DNA from: JACJXF01 sp964349045 | GTDB lineage: Bacteria > Bacteroidota > Bacteroidia > Bacteroidales > GCA-2748055 | Length of the DNA: 24,437 nucleotides | Direction: 5' to 3' | Assembly (NCBI GenBank): GCA_964349045.1 | Contig: CAYGFI010000060.1 | Coordinates: 1-24,437 of the forward strand | Shown here: piece after piece, positions 1 to 7,576 of the stretch | How positions within the stretch are numbered: position 1 is the first letter of the stretch | How the letters are laid out: the number at the start of each line of letters is the position of its first letter | Position numbers and translations under genes: made by a program | The notes under the pieces: generated by a model | What the model saw: only the letters and a program-made list of their open reading frames with translations | Databases searched by the model: none | Told to the model about the DNA's origin: nothing

Positions 1-165
1 TTATAAATCATTCTTCAAGATCATCATCTTTATTCAAGGTATCATTAATATACTTCATAAATCAAAAATCGTTAACCGGGTTTACGGGCTTCGCAACCGC
101 TTATGCTTTATGCGAACGCGGTCGCTGAAAGTAATCCTGACCCGATATTTTATTTCTTTCGCTTT

Positions 166-2238
166 CTATATCTTAAATCTTAACTGCAGGGTAAAATATG
201 AGTCAATCCCGCTTTCAACTTTATCATTTCCGGAACCCCATTTTTTGATCCCCTGAAATTGTGAAACCGCATAACGAATACTTACTTCACACCCCGGGAA
301 AATATCTGCTTTCCCCATAGCGATAATCCTCGCTCCCTTTGAGTTAAAAGCCGGCACTGAAAAGCTATACAGCACATCATTTTCATACGCGTATATCCGG
401 TTATCCCAGCCTGGAATATCATAGAGGGCATAACGTAGCCAGATTTTTATTTTTTGAGAGTTGGATGCGAAACCCATATCATGACCCGAATAGAAACCTA
501 TTGTTGTGGCATCATTTGCAGTCTGAAAATAGCTGAATTCAATCCGGGATTTTAGTTTTAGATTCTCATTCAGTTCGTAATTCATTTCCAACCGGTAGCT
601 TCCTTTACGAATGGTTTCCATGTGATTTATTCCGGGGAGATCACCCTGGGAACGGTTTTGCGTCTTCTCATACCGGAACCTCATGTTTATTATGAATTCC
701 CGGGTAGGATAAAATACCAGGTTCAGCAGGTAATCGTTACCGGAATAGGGATTGGTACTATTGTAACGAAGAAAAGGAAAACTGTAATGATCGGCATAAA
801 GATCCACTTTGAGATATTTCCAGGGAAACATTTGCAAACCCAGGTAAAAGCCCTCCTCATTTTTTGTACCCTGGGATTCTCCAAAACCAGAGGATTTTAT
901 ACCGAGATAATCAGGCTTATAATTTCTGTAGGCCAGTGATAACCGAATAAGTGGATGCAGTTCGGCCAAAGTTCCAGCGAAAACTGCCACTCTGGCTTTC
1001 GTGTCTGCAGCTATTTCACCAAAAACAGCCATCTTTCCCAGACTAACTTTGAAATCACTGCCAATATTTTGAAGATTTATTCCTGATGGAAAAATTTCCT
1101 GTGCATAGGCCGTTGTGTTTCGAATCCAGGGGTGACTGTACTGTTGGTTCAGATAGCTAAATCCCCATACAATTTTATTCCTGCTGATTTGTGAATGACC
1201 CCCAAAACTGTTGATTATTACTGCATCTTTTTTTCTCAATTCAGCAATGCTCCGATGTAAGCCGGATGCATCGGGCGAACTGAAATATAATATAGTACTT
1301 GTATCGTTTGTCAGTTCATGTAAACCTGCGTCAATTCTCATACGAGAGGCGAAAATTTCCGTACTGATATTTCCCCGATGCAATGAACCTGCAACTCCCC
1401 TGAAAAAATCATTTTCACCGGCTGAGCTGTATTTTTTGATCCCGGTTGCCTGGGGGGAGAGAAGGACCTGAGCGCCTTTACGCAAACCATAACCACCCAG
1501 CACGAGACCTTGTCCGCATGAGATTTTGTAATCGCCTATGATAATCTTTTTAACGGGCCCCTGACCCTTGTATTCGAGAAAGGCAGACATAAAATCAGGA
1601 TTAAAGCTCTTTCCCCCGGAAGTGAATGATTCACCTGCATCCTGATCGATGGTGAAACCGGTGTTGAAACGTGAAATGCCTGCTTCATACCGAACCAGAA
1701 GCGCGCGGTTCTTACCTGTAAACTCTTTATTTCCAATGCTGTCGGGAATAAAACCCGCTTTCTTAATTCCATCAAATCCTGCCCGTATTAAAAGATTTTG
1801 TCTGAAATGTTTTTTTTGAAGTGTATGATTTCCTGTCAGCATTTTTTGGGGAGAAACGATAATAAATGGAAGCAGATTGCTTATCAGATGCAGGTCGAAT
1901 CCGTAAACCAGTTGCAATTCATTTACTGAAAGCAATTCACCATGATCCTGAATATAGCTTATGAGGGAGAAAATCTGAAACTCAGTAAGAAGATGCAATT
2001 GCCTTAACTCTTCATCTGTTGCGGTGTTAATATTCAAGGGATGATCCAGGAAATAATACATCTCATCAGCTATCACGACTGGGTCAGAGTCTTCATCATT
2101 GTCCGATACTTTTTCCTCCAGAACTTCGGAGATTGTGATATTACCATCTACAGGGGAATTTTGTGCCATGATGCAAATCCCCTGAAATAAGTATAAAGAA
2201 ACCAAAGTTAAAAGGCCGGTGAAATGATCTCTCCACAT
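166..2238 (-). CDS. Helix-hairpin-helix protein with predicted outer-membrane beta-barrel
   Basis: This 690-residue protein begins with a hydrophobic signal-like stretch (about residues 7-25) and a short acidic linker. Residues about 66-130 form two helix-hairpin-helix-like units of the ComEA type, with the hallmark LNINTATDEEL. The rest (about 160-690) is rich in alternating hydrophobic/polar strands with many Tyr, Phe, Gly and Arg and ends in LQLRFKI, as in outer-membrane barrels. HhH motifs usually contact the DNA backbone, and ComEA acts in DNA uptake. A barrel carrying such a module is seen in Bacteroidota, but I know of no proven role. It lies 80 bp downstream of the PorV-like gene on the same strand and may share its transcript. 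ATG start at 2238. The domain reading is fairly sure; the function is unknown. Confidence 0.8.
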   Translation of the reverse strand: MWRDHFTGLLTLVSLYLFQGICIMAQNSPVDGNITISEVLEEKVSDNDEDSDPVVIADEMYYFLDHPLNINTATDEELRQLHLLTEFQIFSLISYIQDHGELLSVNELQLVYGFDLHLISNLLPFIIVSPQKMLTGNHTLQKKHFRQNLLIRAGFDGIKKAGFIPDSIGNKEFTGKNRALLVRYEAGISRFNTGFTIDQDAGESFTSGGKSFNPDFMSAFLEYKGQGPVKKIIIGDYKISCGQGLVLGGYGLRKGAQVLLSPQATGIKKYSSAGENDFFRGVAGSLHRGNISTEIFASRMRIDAGLHELTNDTSTILYFSSPDASGLHRSIAELRKKDAVIINSFGGHSQISRNKIVWGFSYLNQQYSHPWIRNTTAYAQEIFPSGINLQNIGSDFKVSLGKMAVFGEIAADTKARVAVFAGTLAELHPLIRLSLAYRNYKPDYLGIKSSGFGESQGTKNEEGFYLGLQMFPWKYLKVDLYADHYSFPFLRYNSTNPYSGNDYLLNLVFYPTREFIINMRFRYEKTQNRSQGDLPGINHMETIRKGSYRLEMNYELNENLKLKSRIEFSYFQTANDATTIGFYSGHDMGFASNSQKIKIWLRYALYDIPGWDNRIYAYENDVLYSFSVPAFNSKGARIIAMGKADIFPGCEVSIRYAVSQFQGIKKWGSGNDKVESGIDSYFTLQLRFKI

Positions 2239-2318
2239 AAAGGATTTTTAGAAAAATGCGTTTGCATTTATTCTTTATGTAGTGAAAATGAAAATCTCGG
2301 CGTTAAGGAAGATTTTTT

Positions 2319-3173
2319 TTATTTCAATAGGACGTGCATTGAGAAATGTGGTGTGAATCCGAGAGTCTGGTTATGGCTGAAGGCTACGTCCGCGTTTATC
2401 CGGCCGATATTAAATCCAAGTCCGAAGGTATTCTGAACCGGGTGTGTGATAATTCCGGTACGAAGGCAGAGACCATCGAGAATTTCGTATTCAATACCCG
2501 ATTTAATGCGCAGATTTTGAGTAAGGTTTTTCTCCGTCTCGATAGCCATCCAGAGTTTTTCAACCGGAGAATAGCTGATGCCTGCGCGCAGGGTGGTCAC
2601 AAGAGTGTCTATGTCAACAGGAGAGAGGCGTGAGCGGGAAGGATTAAAAATGTGGACGCCAATGCGAAGAGACTCCACGGGCTTATACTGAATACCCCCT
2701 TCGACGGTCACCGCGTGCCGGTTTTCATATTCCCCCGAAACATAAACATAATGGTAATTCATCTGAATCCCTGCGGAAATTTTGTCACCAAAACTCCTCC
2801 CAAATGCCAATCCAATCTTACTCTCGTTATATTTGGGATAGCCGAAATAGGTATAAGAAAAGCCAATTGTTCCCGGTTTTACAGGGACGGTCAGGACCAG
2901 TGCATGAAGTGCATGTTCCTTAACGACATATTTATTCTCGTGGTGAAAGCCTATGCTGAAATTGTTATAATCGCCTAAACCGGCCTGGTTATGGCCAACC
3001 GACCAGATATCAGACTCCATTACAACAGCATTTGCGAGAGCAGCAGCCCGGCTGCCAATGGGGAAATTTTCCTGGGCAAAAATGGTTTGAGTAAAGAATA
3101 GGGTTACCAACAGGTAAACCGGAGGGAGATTATTTTCCCTGGTAAACCTGTTGTATATCCTATGAATTTTCAA
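2319..3173 (-). CDS. PorV/PorQ-like outer-membrane beta-barrel protein
   Basis: This protein of 284 residues has a signal peptide whose hydrophobic core is PVYLLVTLFFTQTIFAQ (about residues 18-34). The following segment, GSRAAALANAVVMESDIWSV (about 41-60), then NQAGLG, resembles the start of PorV/PorQ and related FadL-like outer-membrane proteins of Bacteroidota. The remainder is a series of amphipathic strands. The start is TTG, placed so that it shares two bases with the TGA stop of purE. The next methionine, at residue 51, would remove the signal and the conserved start, so the TTG is preferred and translational coupling to purE is likely. PorV and PorQ serve type IX secretion, but this protein lacks enough hallmarks to assign that role. 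Envelope location is fairly sure; the function is unknown. Confidence 0.72.
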   Translation of the reverse strand: MKIHRIYNRFTRENNLPPVYLLVTLFFTQTIFAQENFPIGSRAAALANAVVMESDIWSVGHNQAGLGDYNNFSIGFHHENKYVVKEHALHALVLTVPVKPGTIGFSYTYFGYPKYNESKIGLAFGRSFGDKISAGIQMNYHYVYVSGEYENRHAVTVEGGIQYKPVESLRIGVHIFNPSRSRLSPVDIDTLVTTLRAGISYSPVEKLWMAIETEKNLTQNLRIKSGIEYEILDGLCLRTGIITHPVQNTFGLGFNIGRINADVAFSHNQTLGFTPHFSMHVLLK

Positions 3174-3682
3174 TTGGTTTTAAATTTAAATTTGATGGAT
3201 TTCAGCTCCTCGTTAGCCTGTATGATTTTATCTTTAAGACCTTCTTTGAATGATAAAATTCTTGACATTATTTGCTCATCGCCGGTGGCAAGTATCTGAG
3301 CTGCAAGAATACCCGCGTTCCTGGCTCCATCGAGACCTACCGTGGCGACGGGTATTCCGGGGGGCATCTGGAGGATTGAAAGAATGCTATCCCAGCCATC
3401 GATGGAAATCGAAGAGCGCACCGGAACACCGATCACGGGAAGCGGGAAGAATGCTGCCATTACACCGGGCAGGTGCGCGGCCCCTCCGGCGCCGGCAATG
3501 ATTACCCTCACTCCCCGTTCTATCGATGATTTTGCGAATTCCGCGACCTGATCGGGTGTACGGTGCGCGGATAACGCGTTAATTTCAAAAGGAATCTCAA
3601 GTTCATCGAGAACTTTGGCAGCTTCTTTCATTACAGGAAGATCGGAGGTGCTTCCCATGATTATGCTTATTTTAGGATTCAT
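3170..3682 (-). CDS. purE: N5-carboxyaminoimidazole ribonucleotide mutase
   Basis: PurE interconverts N5-CAIR and CAIR in de novo purine synthesis in the cytoplasm. Hallmarks are GSTSDLP (residues 10-16), SAHRTP with the catalytic-type His40 (38-43) and GGAAHLPG (66-73). At 170 residues it has the usual class I length. The reading frame is open 42 codons further upstream, but that extension is low-complexity and outside the family, so the ATG at 3682 is chosen. No purK is in the window, so N5-CAIR synthesis must be encoded elsewhere. The stop codon overlaps the TTG start of the downstream PorV-like gene, an odd partner for a purine gene. Identification is very sure. Confidence 0.95.
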   Translation of the reverse strand: MNPKISIIMGSTSDLPVMKEAAKVLDELEIPFEINALSAHRTPDQVAEFAKSSIERGVRVIIAGAGGAAHLPGVMAAFFPLPVIGVPVRSSISIDGWDSILSILQMPPGIPVATVGLDGARNAGILAAQILATGDEQIMSRILSFKEGLKDKIIQANEELKSIKFKFKTN

Positions 3683-3794
3683 ATTGGTTGTTATTATTTT
3701 ATGTGACGGATATTTAAAAATCAGCCTAAAAATACAAAAAAATGATGCTGATTGCTTAAAAAATTGACTAATGGTCACATAATAATTATGAAAA

Positions 3795-3844
3795 AGCCAC
3801 AAATTCACAGTTTTATAAATCTTATTTTCTGCAAATCTGTGGCT
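3795..3844 (-). terminator. Imperfect hairpin, possible terminator and intergenic repeat
   Basis: Two 16-nt arms (3795-3810 and 3829-3844) flank an 18-nt loop. Thirteen of 16 positions are Watson-Crick pairs. The other three are A.C mismatches on the plus strand and become G.U wobbles on the minus strand, so the RNA read on the minus strand pairs along the whole stem. There it is followed directly by a run of T, 45 bp after the end of the DUF1761 gene, which fits a Rho-independent terminator. The AGCCACA... ends also resemble dispersed intergenic repeats that I recall from Bacteroidota genomes, so it may be a repeat reused as a terminator. Confidence 0.5.
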
Positions 3845-3889
3845 AAATAATGGTTATATCTGCCTCAGAAACTTTTTGGAAATCAGGAT

Positions 3890-4297
3890 TTATCTCCAGA
3901 TTCCCAGGATCAGACCGATGAGGCTGAACCACACTGTAATATATCCCCCGTTAATGAGAATATATTTAAAGCTTTTTTGTTCAAAGAGACCAATGACTGC
4001 CAATGAAAGCGCTGCCCAGCCAAAACCTGCAAGGAACCCGGCCGTGAGTCCCCATAGCCAGTCTGTTTCTGCATCGCCAAGAAAGAACGCAAGATTATAG
4101 GACATCACAAAAGCGAGAATAAGGGTGATCCCGTAAGTTTTGAACATATTTGCCTTATTAATTTGTTCATCGGTTAGTCCGCTTTCTGCTTGCCATGCTT
4201 TAAAAAAAACAAAAGGGGAATACCAGATACCTCCGATTAATAGGCTGCTGAATGCACAGACTGCAACAGCCAGATGATTAATGTACATGTTTTCCAT
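3890..4297 (-). CDS. DUF1761 family small membrane protein
   Basis: This 135-residue protein has four predicted membrane helices (about 8-27, 53-72, 79-103 and 113-133). The start INHLAVAVCAFSSLLIGGIW followed by YSP and a KAW motif matches the DUF1761 family of small integral membrane proteins, whose function is not known. An alternative ATG lies three codons downstream and would change little. It is on the same strand as purE but separated by 207 bp containing a terminator-like hairpin, so it is probably its own transcript. Family assignment is good; no role can be given. Confidence 0.82.
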   Translation of the reverse strand: MENMYINHLAVAVCAFSSLLIGGIWYSPFVFFKAWQAESGLTDEQINKANMFKTYGITLILAFVMSYNLAFFLGDAETDWLWGLTAGFLAGFGWAALSLAVIGLFEQKSFKYILINGGYITVWFSLIGLILGIWR

Positions 4298-4766
4298 TGT
4301 ATTTGGATTTTGGGTTGTTTAAATCTTCCTAAAACAAAAATAATATAAAATGATTATATCATCCCTGACGGGATTTAGACCGGACCTCTCATAATTTTGG
4401 CTGCCAATATAATGTCCCCCGATTTTATCGGGGCAAGCTCTGACGGGACAATCTAATCGATGGCATAATATTGCCTCACAAATATCAATAAACCTGATCC
4501 AAAAAACAAATTAAGTATATTGATATTGAATCTACCTAAGGAATGTGATCTGACCAACCCTGCAAAAAAAGGGATGTTTGTTAATCATTGCCGATACTCA
4601 AATAATATAAAATTGGTTCAAAATCAGAAAAAAACATCTCCTGATTGCACAACACGTCAGGGTTAATACGATCTTCATTTAATATCCAATCTGTCCCTCA
4701 CTTTAAGGCGCCTCCCTGACTTTACTTTAAAATTTCATACCTTAGCAGAAATTTAATGCCTGTTGT
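4298..4766. other. Gene-free divergent intergenic region with short hairpins
   Basis: No convincing open reading frame is seen in these 469 bp, which separate divergent genes. The region holds small palindromes: ATCCC/GGGAT with a four-base loop at 4361-4374, and CCCCGAT/ATCGGGG with a three-base loop at 4417-4433. A 9-bp direct repeat CTGACGGGA occurs at 4365-4373 and 4440-4448. A perfect 10-bp inverted repeat AATATCAATA/TATTGATATT lies at 4481-4490 and 4518-4527. A TAnnTTTG-like box on the minus strand (4335-4342), 38 bp ahead of the DUF1761 start, could be its -7 element but has no clear -33 partner. No other functional element is recognised. Confidence 0.55.
4417..4433. repeat. Short perfect hairpin, 7-bp stem
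   Basis: CCCCGAT (4417-4423) and ATCGGGG (4427-4433) pair perfectly around a TTT loop. It sits between the two copies of the 9-bp direct repeat CTGACGGGA. There is no T-run on either side, so a classic terminator is unlikely. It may be part of a small dispersed intergenic repeat. Confidence 0.5.
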
Positions 4767-5309
4767 ATGAAGAGAATAAAGGTTCTCGATAAGGAATTCG
4801 GGATTTCCATACCCTCTGAAAGAATCCAGAACAGAATCCAGGAACTTGCTTTTGAAATATCGCGTGATCTTAAAGACCAGGATCCGGTGTTTATCGCCAT
4901 TCTCAACGGTTCTTTTATGTTTGCATCAGATCTTTTTAAAAAAATAAGCATCGATGCCCAGATCACTTTTCTTAAGCTGGCATCATACCAGGGAACCAGC
5001 GCTTCAGGAACGGTGAAACAACTTATCGGGCTGAACCAGGAAATTAAAAATCAGAATATTGTGATTCTCGAGGATATAGTTGATACGGGAAGCACACTCG
5101 ATACCATTATGCGGCAGCTATCGGGTTACCAACCCGCATCTGTAAGAGTTGCTGCTCTTCTTTACAAGCCAGACTCCTGTAAGGCTGAGATTCCACTCGA
5201 CTACATTGGATTTTCCATCCCAAACCAATTCATCATCGGATATGGTCTCGACTATAACGGTTATGGCAGAAAATACCAGGATATTTATACCCTGATTGAA
5301 AATGGCTGA
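4767..5309 (+). CDS. hpt: Hypoxanthine phosphoribosyltransferase
   Basis: This enzyme salvages hypoxanthine (and usually guanine) to IMP and GMP using PRPP in the cytoplasm. The PRPP-binding signature VILEDIVDTGST lies at residues 98-109, and the LNGSFMFASDL segment (46-56) matches the family's early loop. At 180 residues it has the usual length. It opens the purine and housekeeping group hpt-adk-obgE, an order common in Bacteroidota. Its last codons contain the likely promoter of adk, so adk can be transcribed independently. Identification is very sure. Confidence 0.95.
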   Translation: MKRIKVLDKEFGISIPSERIQNRIQELAFEISRDLKDQDPVFIAILNGSFMFASDLFKKISIDAQITFLKLASYQGTSASGTVKQLIGLNQEIKNQNIVILEDIVDTGSTLDTIMRQLSGYQPASVRVAALLYKPDSCKAEIPLDYIGFSIPNQFIIGYGLDYNGYGRKYQDIYTLIENG

Positions 5310-5328
5310 TCGGGAGTTCGTATATTTG
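5296..5328 (+). promoter_or_regulatory. Bacteroidota-type promoter for adk
   Basis: TATATTTG at 5321-5328 matches the TAnnTTTG -7 consensus used by the primary sigma factor of Bacteroidota. A TTG at 5296-5298, 22 bp upstream, can serve as the -33 element. The adk ATG is 43 bp downstream. The -33 part lies inside the end of hpt. The same box and spacing occur ahead of parE. Confidence 0.5.
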
Positions 5329-5370
5329 CAATTCAAAACGCTTGTATAATCCAAAATAATTAATCCAAAA

Positions 5371-5940
5371 ATGTTAAATATCGTTTTATTCGGTCCCCCG
5401 GGATCCGGCAAGGGGACACAGTCAGAAAAGCTGATTGCCAGGCATAAACTCATGCATTTATCTACCGGCGATTTACTCCGTTCCGAGATCACCAGCAAAA
5501 GTGAACTCGGAATTAAAGCTAAAGCCATAATGGAAAAAGGTGAGCTTGTTTCGGATGATATTGTCATCGGTATGATTCGTAATAAAATCAATGCAAATCC
5601 CGATTCGAACGGATTTATTTTCGACGGTTTTCCCCGAACGGTAGCACAGGCAGGAGCACTGGACAAAGCGCTTGCTGAATCTGGCAAAGCGATCAGCCTG
5701 ATGGTGACCCTTGAAGTTCCTGATGAAGAAGTGATTCAAAGACTCCTTAAAAGGGGAGTGGAAACCGGGCGAACCGATGATAACATTGATACGATCGAGA
5801 ACCGTTTGAATGTGTACCTTTGCCAGACTGCACCTGTAATTGAGTATTATAAGAAGCAAGGCAAATACCGCCCTGTGAACGGATCAGGTAGTATTGAAGA
5901 GATTTTTGGGCGCATTGAGGGGGAGATTAACAGGCTCTGA
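5371..5940 (+). CDS. adk: Adenylate kinase
   Basis: Adk catalyses ATP + AMP to 2 ADP in the cytoplasm. The P-loop GPPGSGKGT is at residues 8-16, LSTGDLLR (30-37) belongs to the AMP-binding part, and DGFPRT is at 85-90. After the RLLKR segment the lid is short and lacks the four-cysteine zinc site of long-form enzymes, as is usual in Bacteroidota; at 189 residues it fits the short form. It starts 61 bp after hpt, with its own promoter-like box, and is followed by obgE after 46 bp. Identification is very sure. Confidence 0.96.
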   Translation: MLNIVLFGPPGSGKGTQSEKLIARHKLMHLSTGDLLRSEITSKSELGIKAKAIMEKGELVSDDIVIGMIRNKINANPDSNGFIFDGFPRTVAQAGALDKALAESGKAISLMVTLEVPDEEVIQRLLKRGVETGRTDDNIDTIENRLNVYLCQTAPVIEYYKKQGKYRPVNGSGSIEEIFGRIEGEINRL

Positions 5941-5986
5941 TAGGCTACAAACCTTTACCAGAAATTATACCATTCAATAATTAACC

Positions 5987-6976
5987 ATGGCAGAGTCAAA
6001 TTTTGTGGATTACGTAACAATCTTTTGCCGTTCGGGCAAGGGAGGGGCGGGCTCTGCTCATCTTCGCAGGGAGAAATACATACCCAAGGGAGGACCCGAC
6101 GGAGGAGATGGCGGCCGCGGTGGTGATGTGATCCTTCGCGCTAATCCGCAACTATGGACCCTTCTCCACCTGAAATATAAGAAACATGTATTTGCCACTA
6201 ATGGTGGAAGAGGCTCCAGCGCCCTGAAGTCGGGAGCCGACGGGAAAGATGCTGTCATTGAAGTGCCTTTGGGAACTGTAGCGAAGGACAAGGATACAGG
6301 AGAGGTACTCTTCGAAATAACACAACCCAACGAGGAAAAAATTCTTTTAAAAGGGGGTCGGGGAGGACAGGGTAATAATCACTTTAAAACATCTACTCAC
6401 CAGACACCGAGATACGCACAGCCCGGTGAACCGGCTATTGAAGCCTGGAGAATACTTGAGCTTAAGCTGCTTGCCGATGCAGGACTTGTTGGTTTCCCGA
6501 ATGCAGGCAAATCCACTTTATTATCGGTGCTTTCTTCTGCAAAACCAAAAATTGCCGATTATGCTTTTACCACTTTAGCCCCCAACCTTGGAATTGTACA
6601 TTACCGCGATAATCTGAGCTTCGTGATGGCCGATATACCCGGTATCATCGAGGGTGCGAATGAAGGGAAAGGCCTCGGACTCAGGTTCCTGAGACATATT
6701 GAAAGAAACTCAATGTTACTGTTTTTAATCCCGGCCGATAGTAAGAACATTCGCGCGGAATACCGGATCCTGTTAAATGAACTTAAATTATATAATCCGG
6801 AATTGCTCGATAAAAAAAGAATGCTCGCTATTTCGAAATCCGATCTGCTTGATAAGGAACTGACGGATGAAATCATTAAGGATCTGCCTGATGTTGAAAC
6901 CTTATTTATTTCTTCCCTTACCATGACGGGGATTTCAGAACTTAAGGATAAAATCTGGGAAGCTCTAAACTCCTGA
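5987..6976 (+). CDS. obgE: GTPase ObgE/CgtA
   Basis: Obg is a conserved GTPase that acts in maturation of the large ribosomal subunit and in stress control. The N-terminal glycine-rich Obg fold covers residues 1-160 (GGDGGRGGDV and GGRGGQGNNHF are typical). The GTPase domain follows, with the P-loop GFPNAGKST at 169-177 and DIPGIIEGA from 216. The G4 motif reads SKSDL instead of NKxD, a variant usual in this phylum. The 329-residue protein lacks the C-terminal OCT extension found in some Gram-positive Obg proteins. The PAP2 gene begins three bases after its stop. Identification is very sure. Confidence 0.96.
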   Translation: MAESNFVDYVTIFCRSGKGGAGSAHLRREKYIPKGGPDGGDGGRGGDVILRANPQLWTLLHLKYKKHVFATNGGRGSSALKSGADGKDAVIEVPLGTVAKDKDTGEVLFEITQPNEEKILLKGGRGGQGNNHFKTSTHQTPRYAQPGEPAIEAWRILELKLLADAGLVGFPNAGKSTLLSVLSSAKPKIADYAFTTLAPNLGIVHYRDNLSFVMADIPGIIEGANEGKGLGLRFLRHIERNSMLLFLIPADSKNIRAEYRILLNELKLYNPELLDKKRMLAISKSDLLDKELTDEIIKDLPDVETLFISSLTMTGISELKDKIWEALNS

Positions 6977-6979
6977 TCC

Positions 6980-7561
6980 ATGTTCGAATACCTTCAAAAC
7001 CTTGATGTGAAGCTGTTTCTTTTACTGAACGGTCAGAATTCTCCATTTTTCGATAAAATCATGGTTTTTATTAGTGGCAGGATCGAATGGCTGCCCTTGT
7101 ATCTTTTTCTCATTTTCTGGACATTCTACCGTTTTCGCAGAAAAGGATGGCTGTTGATTGCACTTGCGATTGTTGTATTTGCACTTACAGATATGAGTTC
7201 GGTGCACCTTTTCAAGAATGTTTTTGAACGCTTGAGACCCAGCCGAAATCCGGAACTGGAAGGACTGGTTCACCTGGTAAACGGCTACCGGGGTGGAATG
7301 TATGGTTTTATATCTTCTCATGCGGCTAATACCTTTGGACTTGCTGTTTTTATGTGCCTGATTTTCAGGGAGAGGTGGCTGGTTATCAGCATGCTGACCT
7401 GGGCAGTAATTGTAAGCTATAGCCGGATTTACATGGGAGTGCATTATCCTTTTGATGTGATTGGTGGCGCCATCTGGGGAAGCCTGATTGCAACAGGGAT
7501 TTTTCTTGGGTACCGGTGGATTCGGGGAAAGAAGGAGCTAATTTATAGTGAGAGGAAGTGA
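6980..7561 (+). CDS. PAP2-family membrane phosphatase
   Basis: This 193-residue membrane protein carries the three phosphatase motifs of the PAP2 family: KX6RP (Lys79 to Arg86-Pro87), SSHAAN with His114 (112-117), and SRX5HX3D (Ser148, Arg149, His155, Asp159). Hydrophobic helices lie between them. Family members remove phosphate from lipids such as undecaprenyl pyrophosphate or phosphatidate at the membrane; the substrate here cannot be told. The start is three bases after the obgE stop, so the two are almost certainly co-transcribed. It converges with the lipoate ligase gene, only 15 bp away. Family is sure; the substrate is unknown. Confidence 0.9.
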   Translation: MFEYLQNLDVKLFLLLNGQNSPFFDKIMVFISGRIEWLPLYLFLIFWTFYRFRRKGWLLIALAIVVFALTDMSSVHLFKNVFERLRPSRNPELEGLVHLVNGYRGGMYGFISSHAANTFGLAVFMCLIFRERWLVISMLTWAVIVSYSRIYMGVHYPFDVIGGAIWGSLIATGIFLGYRWIRGKKELIYSERK

Positions 7562-7576
7562 GTATTAGTAACTATT

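Noticed and set aside
2..253. Plus-strand frame open from the window edge, 83 codons
   Set aside because: It overlaps the end of the HhH gene, is low in complexity and has no recognisable motif; more likely chance.
2319..3173. Assignment as the type IX secretion protein PorV or PorQ
   Set aside because: Only the N-terminal pattern and barrel character match, and no other type IX secretion gene is in the window.
3683..3808. N-terminal extension of purE
   Set aside because: The frame is open, but these 42 codons are not family-like and PurE normally begins at the MNPKISIIMGS segment.
5118..5687. Minus-strand open frame of 189 codons
   Set aside because: It spans the end of hpt, the adk promoter and the start of adk on the other strand, and resembles no family.
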